From assembly GCF_900583165.1 (NCBI RefSeq), contig NZ_UTKY01000010.1, forward strand, positions 1 to 64,000: 64,000 bases of DNA, read 5' to 3'. A model generated the notes under the pieces. That model had not been told where the DNA came from. It ran no database searches and was given only the letters and a program-made list of their open reading frames with translations. The stretch is from Pseudomonas viridiflava (GTDB lineage: Bacteria; Pseudomonadota; Gammaproteobacteria; Pseudomonadales; Pseudomonadaceae). A program made the position numbers and the translations under genes. Below, piece by piece: positions 9,108-17,573 of this stretch (position 1 is the stretch's first letter; each line of letters opens with the position of its first letter).

Positions 9108-9548
9108 CTATTCGCCGCGAATGTATTGCTCCAGTTGCTTGATCAAGTCCGCCTGGTCGGCAATGGCTTCTTTCACCAAGTCGCCGATGGACAGCAGGCC
9201 CAGCAGTTTGCCGTCTTCGACCACGGGCAGGTGGCGCAGGTGACTGTCGGTCATGATGTTCATGCACTCATCGACCTTTTTATGAGTGTCGACGGTGATC
9301 ACCGGAGAACTCATCACTTCATCGACCCGCGTGGTCACCGACGACAAGCCTTTGAGGATCAGTTTGCGGGCGTAGTCCCGTTCGCTGATGATTCCTACCA
9401 CCACGCCTTCCTTGACGACCGGCAAGGCCCCGACGTTTTTCTCCGACATCCGCACCAGTGCTTCAAAGACGGTGTGGTCCCATTGGATGGTGTGGACGTC
9501 CTGGTTTCTAAGCTCCTTGGCTTTGAGCACTTCTGCGACGGTTTTCAT
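9108..9548 (-). CDS. CBS-domain protein
   Basis: A 146-residue protein made almost only of two CBS domains (about residues 8-65 and 75-135), with typical GIISERDYARKL and GLLSIGDLVK segments. Such stand-alone pairs bind adenine nucleotides and sense energy or redox state. The frame opens at a GTG (9557), but the ATG at 9548 has GGAG 8 nt upstream and is preferred. It precedes the sirtuin gene with a gap of only 8 bp; a link through NAD or AMP levels is possible but is inference. Confidence 0.88.
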   Translation of the reverse strand: MKTVAEVLKAKELRNQDVHTIQWDHTVFEALVRMSEKNVGALPVVKEGVVVGIISERDYARKLILKGLSSVTTRVDEVMSSPVITVDTHKKVDECMNIMTDSHLRHLPVVEDGKLLGLLSIGDLVKEAIADQADLIKQLEQYIRGE

Positions 9549-9677
9549 GGCGGCCACTCCGGTGTTGTTGTTAGGTAGTCAAGGTCCCTCAAGAATCCTA
9601 GACGGCCTGCGCGGGGGCAAGGTCCAAAGCGGCGTGAAACCCGTCGAAAAACGTCATTCCCCGGATTTTTTTGATAT

Positions 9678-11627
9678 TTACCCTGCTTTTGTCGGTTTTT
9701 TGGCGTGCTTTGGGCTGGCCGTGGTCTTGCGGGGGGCGCTCTTGCGTTTCTTTTTCCATGGCGCAGCCCCGGGGCCTGAGGGACTGGCTGGCCCAGTGAT
9801 GGTCATGCGCATGCCATTGCAACGTGCCACTTGCTTGCTCATCCAGGCCGCTTGTTTGGCGACGAATTCTTCCAGGCTCATTTCACCGCTTTGCACCATG
9901 TCCAACGCCTGCTCCCAGATGGCGGTGGTGCCGGGGTCGGCAATGGCCCGAGGCACGGCGTCGATCAGGCTGAACGCTGCCGGTGTGGCCGAGAGCGCCT
10001 TGCCGTTCTTTACCAGGTAACCCCGGTCAAGCAAGCCCTGGATAATCCCGGCACGGGTGGCTTCGGTGCCGATGCCGGTGGTGTCCTTGAGCTTTTGTTT
10101 GAGCAGGGGGTCTTCCACCAGCTTGGCGACGTTTTTCATCGCCTTGATCAGATCGCCTTCGGTAAAGGGTTTGGGCGGCTGGGTCCACAGGTCCTTGAGG
10201 TTGACCTTGGCCACTGCATAGTCCTTGCCCTGTGCCAATGACGGCAAGGCCTGCGGTGCAGGGGCCTCACGCCCTTTGGCTGGCGCCAGGGCTTCGGGCA
10301 AGGCGCGTTTCCAGCCTGGCTCGATAACCACCTTGCCCACTGCACGCAGCGCTTGTCCCGCACAGTCGAAATCCGCCTGGGTGCGATCGTATTCATGGTT
10401 GGGCAGGAACTGCGCCAGGTACCGTGCACGAATCAATGTGTAGACCGCGCGGTGCTTGCCGCTGAGTTGTGCAACGTCTTTGCCGGCCCCGGTAGGGATG
10501 ATGCCATGGTGGGCGCTGACTTTGGCGTCGTTCCAGGCCCGTGAGCGGCGCTGAGGGTCGATATGCGGCATCAGCTCGTTCACCGCCGTATCGGCACAGC
10601 CCAGCGCGGCGAGGATTTTCGGCGCATCGCTGTGCTGGCTCACCGGCAGGTAGCCGCAATCACTGCGTGGGTAAGTGATGACTTTGTGGGTTTCGTAGAG
10701 GGATTGGGCGATATCCAGCGTTTCCTGGGCGCCGAGGCCGAGTTTCTTGGAGCAGATTTCCTGCAGTGTGCCCAGGTCGAAGGGCAGGGGTGCCACTTCG
10801 CGCATGCGTTCGGTGCGCAGCTTGATCAGCCGTGCGCTGGCAGCGTTGCGCATGGCTTCGGCCGCCTCGCGAGCCAGTTGGGGGTTGAGGCATCGGCCTT
10901 GATCGTCACAGACATCATCTGCGGCGCGCCACTGGGCGGTGAACGTCATGCGTTCGTGGTGCAGGTCTACGTCAATTGCCCAATAGGCTACCGGCACGAA
11001 GTCGGCGATGCTGCGGTCGCGGTCCACTACCAGGCGCAGGGTTGGCGTTTGCACTCGGCCCACCGGTAACACGCCTTGATACCCCGATTGGCGCCCGAGC
11101 AAGGTGAACAGGCGGCTCATGTTCATGCCGATCAACCAGTCCGCACGGGAGCGGCCCAGGGCCGAGTGATACAGGCTGAAGGTTTCGGCACCGGGCTTGA
11201 GGGCCGCCAGGGCCTTGCGGATAGACGCGTCGTCCAGCGCCGACAGCCACAAGCGCTGAATCGGCCCGCGATAACGGCAATGCTCAACCAATTCTCGGGC
11301 GATCATCTCGCCTTCGCGGTCGGCGTCGGTGGCGATGACCAGTTCCTGGGCTTCTCCCAGCAACCGCTTGACGGCTTTGAACTGGCTGGCGGTCTTGGGT
11401 TTGACGCGCATCTTCCATTTTTCCGGGACGATGGGCAGGTCGGCCAGTACCCAGCGCTTGTACTTTTCGTCGTAGGCATCGGGCGGGGCGGTTTCGAGCA
11501 GATGGCCGATGCACCAGGTGACTGTGACCCCATTGCCCAGCCAGCAGCCGTCGCCCCGGCGAGTGGCGCCGAGTACGGCCGCAATGTCCTTGGCTTGGGA
11601 CGGTTTTTCACAGAGGTACAGCCGCAT
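9678..11627 (-). CDS. topB: DNA topoisomerase III
   Basis: A 649-residue type IA topoisomerase. The TOPRIM domain is at the N-terminus (MRLYLCEKPSQAKDIAAVLG, and the metal-binding ATDADREGEM). The catalytic Tyr is in the TYPRSDCGYLP motif (about residue 320). The last 25 residues are a Lys/Arg/Pro-rich tail that probably touches DNA. It relaxes and decatenates DNA and resolves recombination intermediates. The length and motifs fit intact TopB. Confidence 0.93.
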   Translation of the reverse strand: MRLYLCEKPSQAKDIAAVLGATRRGDGCWLGNGVTVTWCIGHLLETAPPDAYDEKYKRWVLADLPIVPEKWKMRVKPKTASQFKAVKRLLGEAQELVIATDADREGEMIARELVEHCRYRGPIQRLWLSALDDASIRKALAALKPGAETFSLYHSALGRSRADWLIGMNMSRLFTLLGRQSGYQGVLPVGRVQTPTLRLVVDRDRSIADFVPVAYWAIDVDLHHERMTFTAQWRAADDVCDDQGRCLNPQLAREAAEAMRNAASARLIKLRTERMREVAPLPFDLGTLQEICSKKLGLGAQETLDIAQSLYETHKVITYPRSDCGYLPVSQHSDAPKILAALGCADTAVNELMPHIDPQRRSRAWNDAKVSAHHGIIPTGAGKDVAQLSGKHRAVYTLIRARYLAQFLPNHEYDRTQADFDCAGQALRAVGKVVIEPGWKRALPEALAPAKGREAPAPQALPSLAQGKDYAVAKVNLKDLWTQPPKPFTEGDLIKAMKNVAKLVEDPLLKQKLKDTTGIGTEATRAGIIQGLLDRGYLVKNGKALSATPAAFSLIDAVPRAIADPGTTAIWEQALDMVQSGEMSLEEFVAKQAAWMSKQVARCNGMRMTITGPASPSGPGAAPWKKKRKSAPRKTTASPKHAKKPTKAG

Positions 11628-11741
11628 GGTCAGCCCATTCGTTACACAGTTGAATGGGAGGCAGCATGGGCAAAGGAATGGATTTGATCAACCTTTATCT
11701 GGATGGATATACAGCAATTTGTGTGGGCACCATTGAGCAAA

Positions 11742-11865
11742 TGTGGGAGGGGGCTTGCTGTGGTGAGCGGGCTTGCACCGCGCTGGGCTGCGTAGCAGCC
11801 CTATTGGATCTCCAGTGGACCCGTCGGGGGACAAGCCCCCTCACCACAGCAAGCCCCCTCCCACA
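11742..11865. repeat. long-stem REPIN with nested REP arms
   Basis: The outer arms are a perfect 26-bp inverted repeat (11742-11767 with 11840-11865). They start TGTGGGAGGGGGCTTGC and continue into TGTGGTGAG. Further REP-like sequence is nested inside (GGGCTTGC and CAAGCCCCC). It lies between topB and the transporter gene. Confidence 0.85.
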
Positions 11866-11888
11866 GGGGGTCTCCAGCGTTTTGACGA

Positions 11889-13514
11889 TCAGTTGTTGTC
11901 GATGTCTACGTGGCGTGTTTCTTTCAGGCAGAACATTCCCACTACCAAACTCACCCCCGTCACCACTACCGGGTACCACAGGCCATAGAAGATATCCCCG
12001 GTGTACACCACCAGCGCAAACGACACCGTCGGCAGGAACCCGCCGAACCAGCCGTTACCGATGTGGTAGGGCAGGGACATCGAGGTGTAGCGGATGCGGG
12101 TCGGGAACAACTCCACCATCAGCGCCGCCAGCGGGCCGTAGCACATGGCGGCGATCAGGATCAGCGCCACGATCAGCACCACCACCATGGTTTTGTTCAC
12201 TTGTGCCACATCGGCCGAGCTTGGGTAGCCGGCCAGGGTCACGGCGCCGCGCAGGGCCGCTTCGTCGAAGCCGTCGATGCGTACTTCGCCGACGCTCACC
12301 TGCACCGGGCTGCCCGCTGGGGCCGCAGCACTGCTGTAAGGCAGGCCCTGCTTGACCAGGAAGGTCTTGACCTTGTCGCACGGGCTGTCAAATTTTGCCT
12401 TGCCTACCGGGTCGAACTGGAAGGTGCAGGTGGCCGGGTCAGCCAATACGGTGATCGGCGCCTGGGTGCTGGCCTGGTCCATTGCCGGGTTGGTGTAGTG
12501 CGCCAGGCTCTTGAAGATCGGGAAGTACAGCACGGTGGCCAGCAACAGGCCGAGCATCAGCACTGGCTTACGCCCGACCTTGTCCGACAGCCAACCAAAG
12601 AAGATAAAGAACGGTGCGCCGATCACCACGCTGATGATCAGCAGCATATTGGCCAGGGCCGGGTCCATTTTCAGGAATTGGGTGAGGAAGAACAGCACAT
12701 AGAATTGCGCGGCATAGAAGGTCACCGCTTGCCCGCCGTTGATGCTGAACAGCGCGATCAACACCACCTTGAGGTTTTCCCATTTGCCGAACGAATCCCG
12801 GATCGGCGACGTGCTGGCCTTGCCTTCCTCTTTCATTTTCAAGAAGGCCGGCGACTCGTGCAGGCTCATGCGAATCCAGGTCGAGATACCCAGCAACACG
12901 ATGGAAAACAGGAATGGAATACGCCAGCCCCACACTTCGAACTGGTCACCGGTGAAGTAGCGGCAAGCCAGCACCACCAGCAGCGACAGCAGCAGGCCGA
13001 GGGTGGCGGTGGATTGAATCCAGCTGGTATGGAAGCCGCGCTTGCCCGCAGGTGCATGCTCGGCCACATAGGTCGCCGCGCCGCCGTATTCGCCGCCCAG
13101 GGCCAGGCCTTGCAGCATGCGCAGCACGATCAGGATGATCGGCGCCGCAATACCGATGCTGGCGTAAGTCGGCAGCAGCCCGACGCAAAAGGTCGCTACG
13201 CCCATCAAAATGATGGTGACCAGGAAGGTGTATTTACGCCCGATCATGTCCCCCAGTCGGCCGAATACTAGCGCGCCGAACGGTCGCACTACAAAGCCGG
13301 CCGCAAAGGCCATCAACGCAAAGATAAACGCCGTGGTGTCGTTGACCCCGGCAAAGAACTGCTTGCTGATCACCGCAGCCAGGGCGCCGTAGAGGAAAAA
13401 GTCATACCACTCGAACACCGTCCCCAGGGAGGAGGCAAAAATGACCTTTTTTGAGTCGTTGCTGGTGCTGGCGGCGTTGGCCGTCGAGCCCAGGGGTTGA
13501 GCATGTTCTGACAT
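11889..13514 (-). CDS. MHS-family MFS transporter with periplasmic insert
   Basis: A 541-residue MFS permease of the metabolite:H+ symporter type (ProP/KgtP/ShiA relatives), about 100 residues longer than usual. It has TVFEWYDFFLYG in TM1 and the loop motif GRLGDMIGRKYT. Between about TM8 and TM9 (residues about 345-440) there is a soluble insert with two Cys (PATCTFQF and SPCDKVKT), probably on the periplasmic side and disulphide-bonded. The substrate is likely a carboxylate or zwitterion; it cannot be named. Start ATG has GAGGG upstream. It is followed by a GMC oxidoreductase gene read in the same direction from further upstream. Confidence 0.85.
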   Translation of the reverse strand: MSEHAQPLGSTANAASTSNDSKKVIFASSLGTVFEWYDFFLYGALAAVISKQFFAGVNDTTAFIFALMAFAAGFVVRPFGALVFGRLGDMIGRKYTFLVTIILMGVATFCVGLLPTYASIGIAAPIILIVLRMLQGLALGGEYGGAATYVAEHAPAGKRGFHTSWIQSTATLGLLLSLLVVLACRYFTGDQFEVWGWRIPFLFSIVLLGISTWIRMSLHESPAFLKMKEEGKASTSPIRDSFGKWENLKVVLIALFSINGGQAVTFYAAQFYVLFFLTQFLKMDPALANMLLIISVVIGAPFFIFFGWLSDKVGRKPVLMLGLLLATVLYFPIFKSLAHYTNPAMDQASTQAPITVLADPATCTFQFDPVGKAKFDSPCDKVKTFLVKQGLPYSSAAAPAGSPVQVSVGEVRIDGFDEAALRGAVTLAGYPSSADVAQVNKTMVVVLIVALILIAAMCYGPLAALMVELFPTRIRYTSMSLPYHIGNGWFGGFLPTVSFALVVYTGDIFYGLWYPVVVTGVSLVVGMFCLKETRHVDIDNN

Positions 13515-13592
13515 CGGGTAGCCCTCACAGTGATTATTTATTGTTGTTCCACTGTCGGCGCCAGTCTCGGCGCCGCTATTTCTACATCTTCC

Positions 13593-13694
13593 TTGTAGGA
13601 GCGAGCTTGCTCGCGAAGGTTGTTAACGATTACGCGGGATGCCTGGATGAATGCGGCGCCTTTGCGTTTTTCGCGAGCAAGCTCGCTCCTACAG
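13593..13694. repeat. REPIN, GAGCGAGCTTGCTCGC type, overlapping a gene end
   Basis: The left arm (from 13593, TTGTAGGAGCGAGCTTGCTC) and the inverted right arm (13670-13694, ending GCTCGCTCCTACA) enclose about 55 bp. The right arm is inside the reading frame of the GMC oxidoreductase and is translated. Confidence 0.9.
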
Positions 13695-15297
13695 TGTTCG
13701 GCGAAAGGATCAGTTGCGCGGCTTTCTCCGCGATCATCAGCGTAGGTGAACAGGTGTTGCCGGACGTAATGCGCGGCATGACCGAGGCGTCTGCGATGCG
13801 CAAGCCGGGCACGCCATGTACCCGCAGTTGAGCATCGACCACCGCATCTTTATCGCTGCCCATACGGCAGGTGCCCACCGGATGGAAGATTGTAGTACCG
13901 ATGCGCGCAGCCGCTTCGTGCAGTTGCTCTTCACTCTGCAGTGAGTCGCCGGGCAGGTATTCCACCGGCCTGAACTGGCTGAGAGCGGGTGCCGAGACGA
14001 TGCGCCGAGTCAGGCGAATGGCATCGGCGGCCACGCGCAAATCTTCTGGATGGCTCAAGTAGTTGGGCTTGATCAGCGGCGCATCCGCCGGGTTCGCCGA
14101 GCGAATGTCGATGCGCCCCCGGCTTTGCGGGCGTAGGTCGCAGACCGACGCGGTAAACGCCGGGAACGCGTGCAGCGGCTCGCCAAAACGTTCCAGGGAC
14201 AGCGGTTGCACGTGGTATTCGAGGTTGGCCGAGGCCTGGTCCGCACTGGAGCGGGCAAATGCGCCAAGCTGGCTGGGCGCCATCGACAGCGGGCCGCTGC
14301 GGTCATACAGGTAGCGCAGGCCCATGCCCATCTTGCCCCACAGGGTGCCCGCGATTTGATTGAGGGTACGGGCGTTTTCCAGCTTGTAGATCAGCCGTAA
14401 TTGCAGGTGGTCTTGCAGGTTGCCGCCAACACCGGGCAGCTCGTGCACCGTATCGATGCCCAGCGGCTTGAGCACGCTGGAGGGGCCGATGCCTGAGCGT
14501 TGCAGAATGCCTGGCGAGCCCACGGAGCCGGCACACAGGATGATTTCCTTGCGCGCCTTCCAACTCACCTGTTCGCCATGCTGACGTCCCAGTACCTGGG
14601 AGGCGCGGCCGTTTTCCAGCAGCACGCGGTCTACGTCAACCTCGGTCAGCACCGTGAGATTGGGGCGCTGGCGAATCGGCTTGAGAAACGCCTTGGCCGC
14701 ATTCCAACGCACGCCGGCCTTCTGGTTGACCTGGAAGTAGCCGCAGCCTTCGTTATCGCCCTGGTTGAAGTCATTGATATTGGCAATGCCGCTTTGCGCC
14801 GCCGCGTCGCGAAACGCATCAAGGATCGGCCAGTGCAGGCGCTGTTGCTCGACGCGCCACTCGCCGCCGTCGCTGTGGAACTCCGTGGCGCCGGCAAAGT
14901 GGTTTTCGCTCTTCTTGAACAGCGGCAGTACATCGTTCCATGCCCAGCCTTCATTGCCTTCTGCCGCCCAACCGTCGTAGTCCCGGGCCTGGCCGCGCAT
15001 ATAAATCATGCCGTTGATGGACGAGCAACCGCCCAGCACCTTGCCCCGTGGATAACTCAGCGCACGGCCTTGCAAGCCTTCTTGGGCTTCGGTCTTGAGG
15101 CACCAGTCGGTGCGCGGGTTGCCGATGCAGAAGAGGTAGCCGACGGGGATGTGAATCCAGGGGTAATTGTCGCGGCCACCGGCTTCCAGCAGCAAGACGC
15201 GGTGGGCGGGGTTGGCGGACAGACGATTGGCCAGCAAGCAGCCTGCGGGGCCGGCGCCTACGACGATGTAATCGTACTCAGCAGTTGCAGTGGGCAT
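13630..15297 (-). CDS. GMC-family FAD oxidoreductase (choline dehydrogenase-like)
   Basis: A 555-residue GMC flavoenzyme. It has the dinucleotide fold at the N-terminus (YIVVGAGPAGCLLANRLS), the GMC signature PRGKVLGGCSSINGMIYMRG, GSVGSPGILQRSGIGP, and a C-terminal catalytic region HPVGTCRMG and GNTCSPTLMIAEKAA. It oxidises an alcohol; substrate unknown. The normal family end is around MIAEKAAQLIL. Here about 25 extra residues follow (NTVGASLLAKNAKAP and more), encoded by the REP arm, so the native stop has been lost or replaced. It lies downstream of nothing on its strand and is divergent from a LysR gene that may control it. Confidence 0.88.
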   Translation of the reverse strand: MPTATAEYDYIVVGAGPAGCLLANRLSANPAHRVLLLEAGGRDNYPWIHIPVGYLFCIGNPRTDWCLKTEAQEGLQGRALSYPRGKVLGGCSSINGMIYMRGQARDYDGWAAEGNEGWAWNDVLPLFKKSENHFAGATEFHSDGGEWRVEQQRLHWPILDAFRDAAAQSGIANINDFNQGDNEGCGYFQVNQKAGVRWNAAKAFLKPIRQRPNLTVLTEVDVDRVLLENGRASQVLGRQHGEQVSWKARKEIILCAGSVGSPGILQRSGIGPSSVLKPLGIDTVHELPGVGGNLQDHLQLRLIYKLENARTLNQIAGTLWGKMGMGLRYLYDRSGPLSMAPSQLGAFARSSADQASANLEYHVQPLSLERFGEPLHAFPAFTASVCDLRPQSRGRIDIRSANPADAPLIKPNYLSHPEDLRVAADAIRLTRRIVSAPALSQFRPVEYLPGDSLQSEEQLHEAAARIGTTIFHPVGTCRMGSDKDAVVDAQLRVHGVPGLRIADASVMPRITSGNTCSPTLMIAEKAAQLILSPNTVGASLLAKNAKAPHSSRHPA

Positions 15298-15427
15298 GTG
15301 AGGTCTCGCTTGTTTTTCTTATTGGCTCCATCCTAGTTGTTAGTTTTCGTCTTAAAAATGTTAGTTTTTACCCAGCTGCTGTGCGTTTTTAAACAGCGCG
15401 GCGAAGACCCATGGAGATGGAGGGGAC

Positions 15428-16321
15428 ATGTTCGATTGGAATGACCTGCGCTACTTTCTCGAGTTGCAACGCAGCGGCCGCCTGCTTACCGCCGCGCAAC
15501 GCCTGAAGACCACCCACGCCACCGTGGCCCGGCATATCGAGGCCATTGAAAAGAGCCTGGGCACTGCGTTGTTTGTGCAGCACGCCCAAGGCTACGAACT
15601 GACCCCCGCCGGCGAAGCCCTGCTCAAGCATGCCGAGGCCATGGAGAACGTCGCGCTGTTGGCCGAAGACGAACTGACTCACTCGGCAGCTCCTTTGGGC
15701 AAGATCCGCCTGGGGGTCGCCGAAGGTCTGGGCGTGATGTTCCTTGCCAGCCGCATGGGTGGGCTGTTTGAGCGCTATCCGGGCTTGGAAGTGGAGCTGG
15801 TGGCCGTGCCGCGCTTTGTCAGCATCCTCAACCGCGAAGCGGAGATCAGCATCCACCTTGAACGCCCCAGCGTCGATCAACTGGTCACGCGCAAACTCAC
15901 CGACTACCGCCTGGCGCTATATGCCAGTCGCGACTATTTAGCGCGCACCCCACCGATTGAAAAGCGCGAAGACCTGGCTGCTCACGCGTGGATCGATTAC
16001 GTGGACGACCTGCTGTTTAGCCAAGAGCTGAAATTCCTCAGCAGCTTTTGCCGCAACCCCAAAGTGGTGTTCCACAGCACCAGCGTGATCGCCCAGCACC
16101 AGGCGGCGCGCTCGGGGCTGGGGATTGCGGTGTTGCCCTGCTTCATGGCCTCTGGCGATCCGGATCTGGTGGCGTTGTTGCCGGGGGAGGGCATCCAGCG
16201 CAGTTACTGGATCAGCTCTCGCAGGGAGCTGCACAAGTCGGTGCGGCTGCGGGTGTTGTGGGACTACGTGGTGGAATTGTGCGCGCGGGAGCAGGGGCTG
16301 CTCATCGGCGAATCCAACTGA
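15428..16321 (+). CDS. LysR-family transcriptional regulator
   Basis: A 297-residue LTTR with N-terminal HTH (WNDLRYFLELQRSGRL, TTHATVARHIEAIEKSLG) and an effector-binding domain. Start ATG sits right after GGAGATGGAGGGGAC. It is divergent from the GMC oxidoreductase gene (130 bp between starts), so that gene is the likely target. The AT-rich gap (TTAGTTTTCGTCTTAAAAATG) probably contains the shared promoters. Confidence 0.87.
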   Translation: MFDWNDLRYFLELQRSGRLLTAAQRLKTTHATVARHIEAIEKSLGTALFVQHAQGYELTPAGEALLKHAEAMENVALLAEDELTHSAAPLGKIRLGVAEGLGVMFLASRMGGLFERYPGLEVELVAVPRFVSILNREAEISIHLERPSVDQLVTRKLTDYRLALYASRDYLARTPPIEKREDLAAHAWIDYVDDLLFSQELKFLSSFCRNPKVVFHSTSVIAQHQAARSGLGIAVLPCFMASGDPDLVALLPGEGIQRSYWISSRRELHKSVRLRVLWDYVVELCAREQGLLIGESN

Positions 16322-16336
16322 CCGAAACCGGATCAA

Positions 16337-16432
16337 AATGTGGGAGGGGGCTTGCCCCCGATGACAGTGTGTCAGTCAACACATTCACCAACTGACACAC
16401 CGCCATCGGGGGCAAGCCCCCTCCCACATTTG
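16337..16432. repeat. REPIN, GGGGGCTTGCCCCC type
   Basis: Inverted REP pair (AATGTGGGAGGGGGCTTGCC at the left; CCCCCTCCCACATTT at the right). The centre also contains the short inverted repeat GTGTGTCAG / CTGACACAC. It lies between convergent genes. Confidence 0.92.
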
Positions 16433-16456
16433 AGCAGTGGTGTTGCGTGGAGCCTT

Positions 16457-17554
16457 TCAGGCCCGCAGTTCGAACTCGGCGCTACCCAGTTTCTCCCCAT
16501 TCACCATCACATGCACCACATGCCGCCCTGGATAGTGCTTGCGCGTGGTCAACTCGCGGATATGCTGCTCGCGCTTGAGGCTGTGGTGTTCACCCGCTCC
16601 GAGGCTAAACGCCTTGAGCTTGAACACCTTCTTCGCGCTGTGCCCGGCGCTTTTCACGTAATCAATGGCGTAATCCACCACCAGCTTCTGTGCTGTGGCC
16701 GCTGTTGATTCCAGGCTGAACGACAGCTCGATCCGCTCCCCCAGGCTGATGACCGCCGGGGTCACGCTCAACCCGTGCAGCTTCACTTCAGCCTTGGCCC
16801 CGGCGCCCATGATCGTGAGTGCGCGTGTGTTGCCTTGCTTGATCAGGCTGCGCAGGGCATGGCGGGCGATCCAGGCGGTGTGGGGGTTGTCGAGGGGCCA
16901 GCCTTCGATGAGGGAAAGCACCCAGTCCGGGTGGTCTTTGGTGATGTCGTTGAGGTGGTTGGCTACCGATTTGCGCACGTACAGGCTGGAGTCGGCCTTG
17001 AGGTTGTCGAGAATCGAAGCGCACAGTTCGGGGTTGGCTTGTACGTCGGCCAGGCGAAACGACCAGGGTAGGCGCGGTCGCGAGCCTTCACTGGCCAGGC
17101 GGCGTACGTGTTCGTTGTCATCCAGCGACCAGGTTTGCATCACCGTCAGGGTGCGCTGGAAGTCGTGCAGCAAAAAGTGGCGGATGGCGAATTCGGCGGA
17201 GCCGAAGGTGGTGAAGTATTTGAGTGCAGCCATGGAGCGCTTGAAGTCATCCAGGCCGTAGCTCGCCACAAAGTGCGGCAGGAACAGGCTGACAAACCCA
17301 CTGTTCAAGCGCGGTGCCAGGGCGTAAAGCAGTTTGAGGGTTTGCGCGTAGTCCAGCGGGATCACCGCGTGCAGGCTCTCGCTGACACGTGCCATGCGCT
17401 GCATCACCGACAATTCGACCAGCCCGGACGTCGCGTATGTGAGGAAGCCCTGCGCGTCGAACGCTGGATACACCGCTGTCATCTCGGTAGCGATGTGTTG
17501 CAGGCGTTCGACGTTGAAGATTTCCTTGAGCGCCGGGGCGCTTTGGTCGGTCAT
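16457..17554 (-). CDS. DNA alkylation repair protein (AlkC/AlkD-like HEAT protein)
   Basis: A 365-residue all-helical HEAT-like protein of the DNA alkylation repair family, with segments RPRLPWSFRLADVQANP, LYVRKSVANHLNDI and HTAWIARHALRSLI. The C-terminal about 100 residues are a beta-rich domain (LHGLSVTPAVISLGERIELSF to the end) as in AlkC-type members. These enzymes excise alkylated bases such as 3-methyladenine. Start: ATG at 17554 (GGGA 6 nt upstream); an ATG at 17566 in frame is also possible. It follows the glutamine-synthetase-like gene by 7-19 bp and so belongs to its operon, an unexpected pairing. Confidence 0.82.
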   Translation of the reverse strand: MTDQSAPALKEIFNVERLQHIATEMTAVYPAFDAQGFLTYATSGLVELSVMQRMARVSESLHAVIPLDYAQTLKLLYALAPRLNSGFVSLFLPHFVASYGLDDFKRSMAALKYFTTFGSAEFAIRHFLLHDFQRTLTVMQTWSLDDNEHVRRLASEGSRPRLPWSFRLADVQANPELCASILDNLKADSSLYVRKSVANHLNDITKDHPDWVLSLIEGWPLDNPHTAWIARHALRSLIKQGNTRALTIMGAGAKAEVKLHGLSVTPAVISLGERIELSFSLESTAATAQKLVVDYAIDYVKSAGHSAKKVFKLKAFSLGAGEHHSLKREQHIRELTTRKHYPGRHVVHVMVNGEKLGSAEFELRA

Positions 17555-17573
17555 GGGTGATCCCATCAGAGGG

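Noticed and set aside
11910..13271. 453-codon frame antisense to the MHS transporter
   Set aside because: Shadow frame of a clear membrane protein; low-complexity His/Gln-rich composition.
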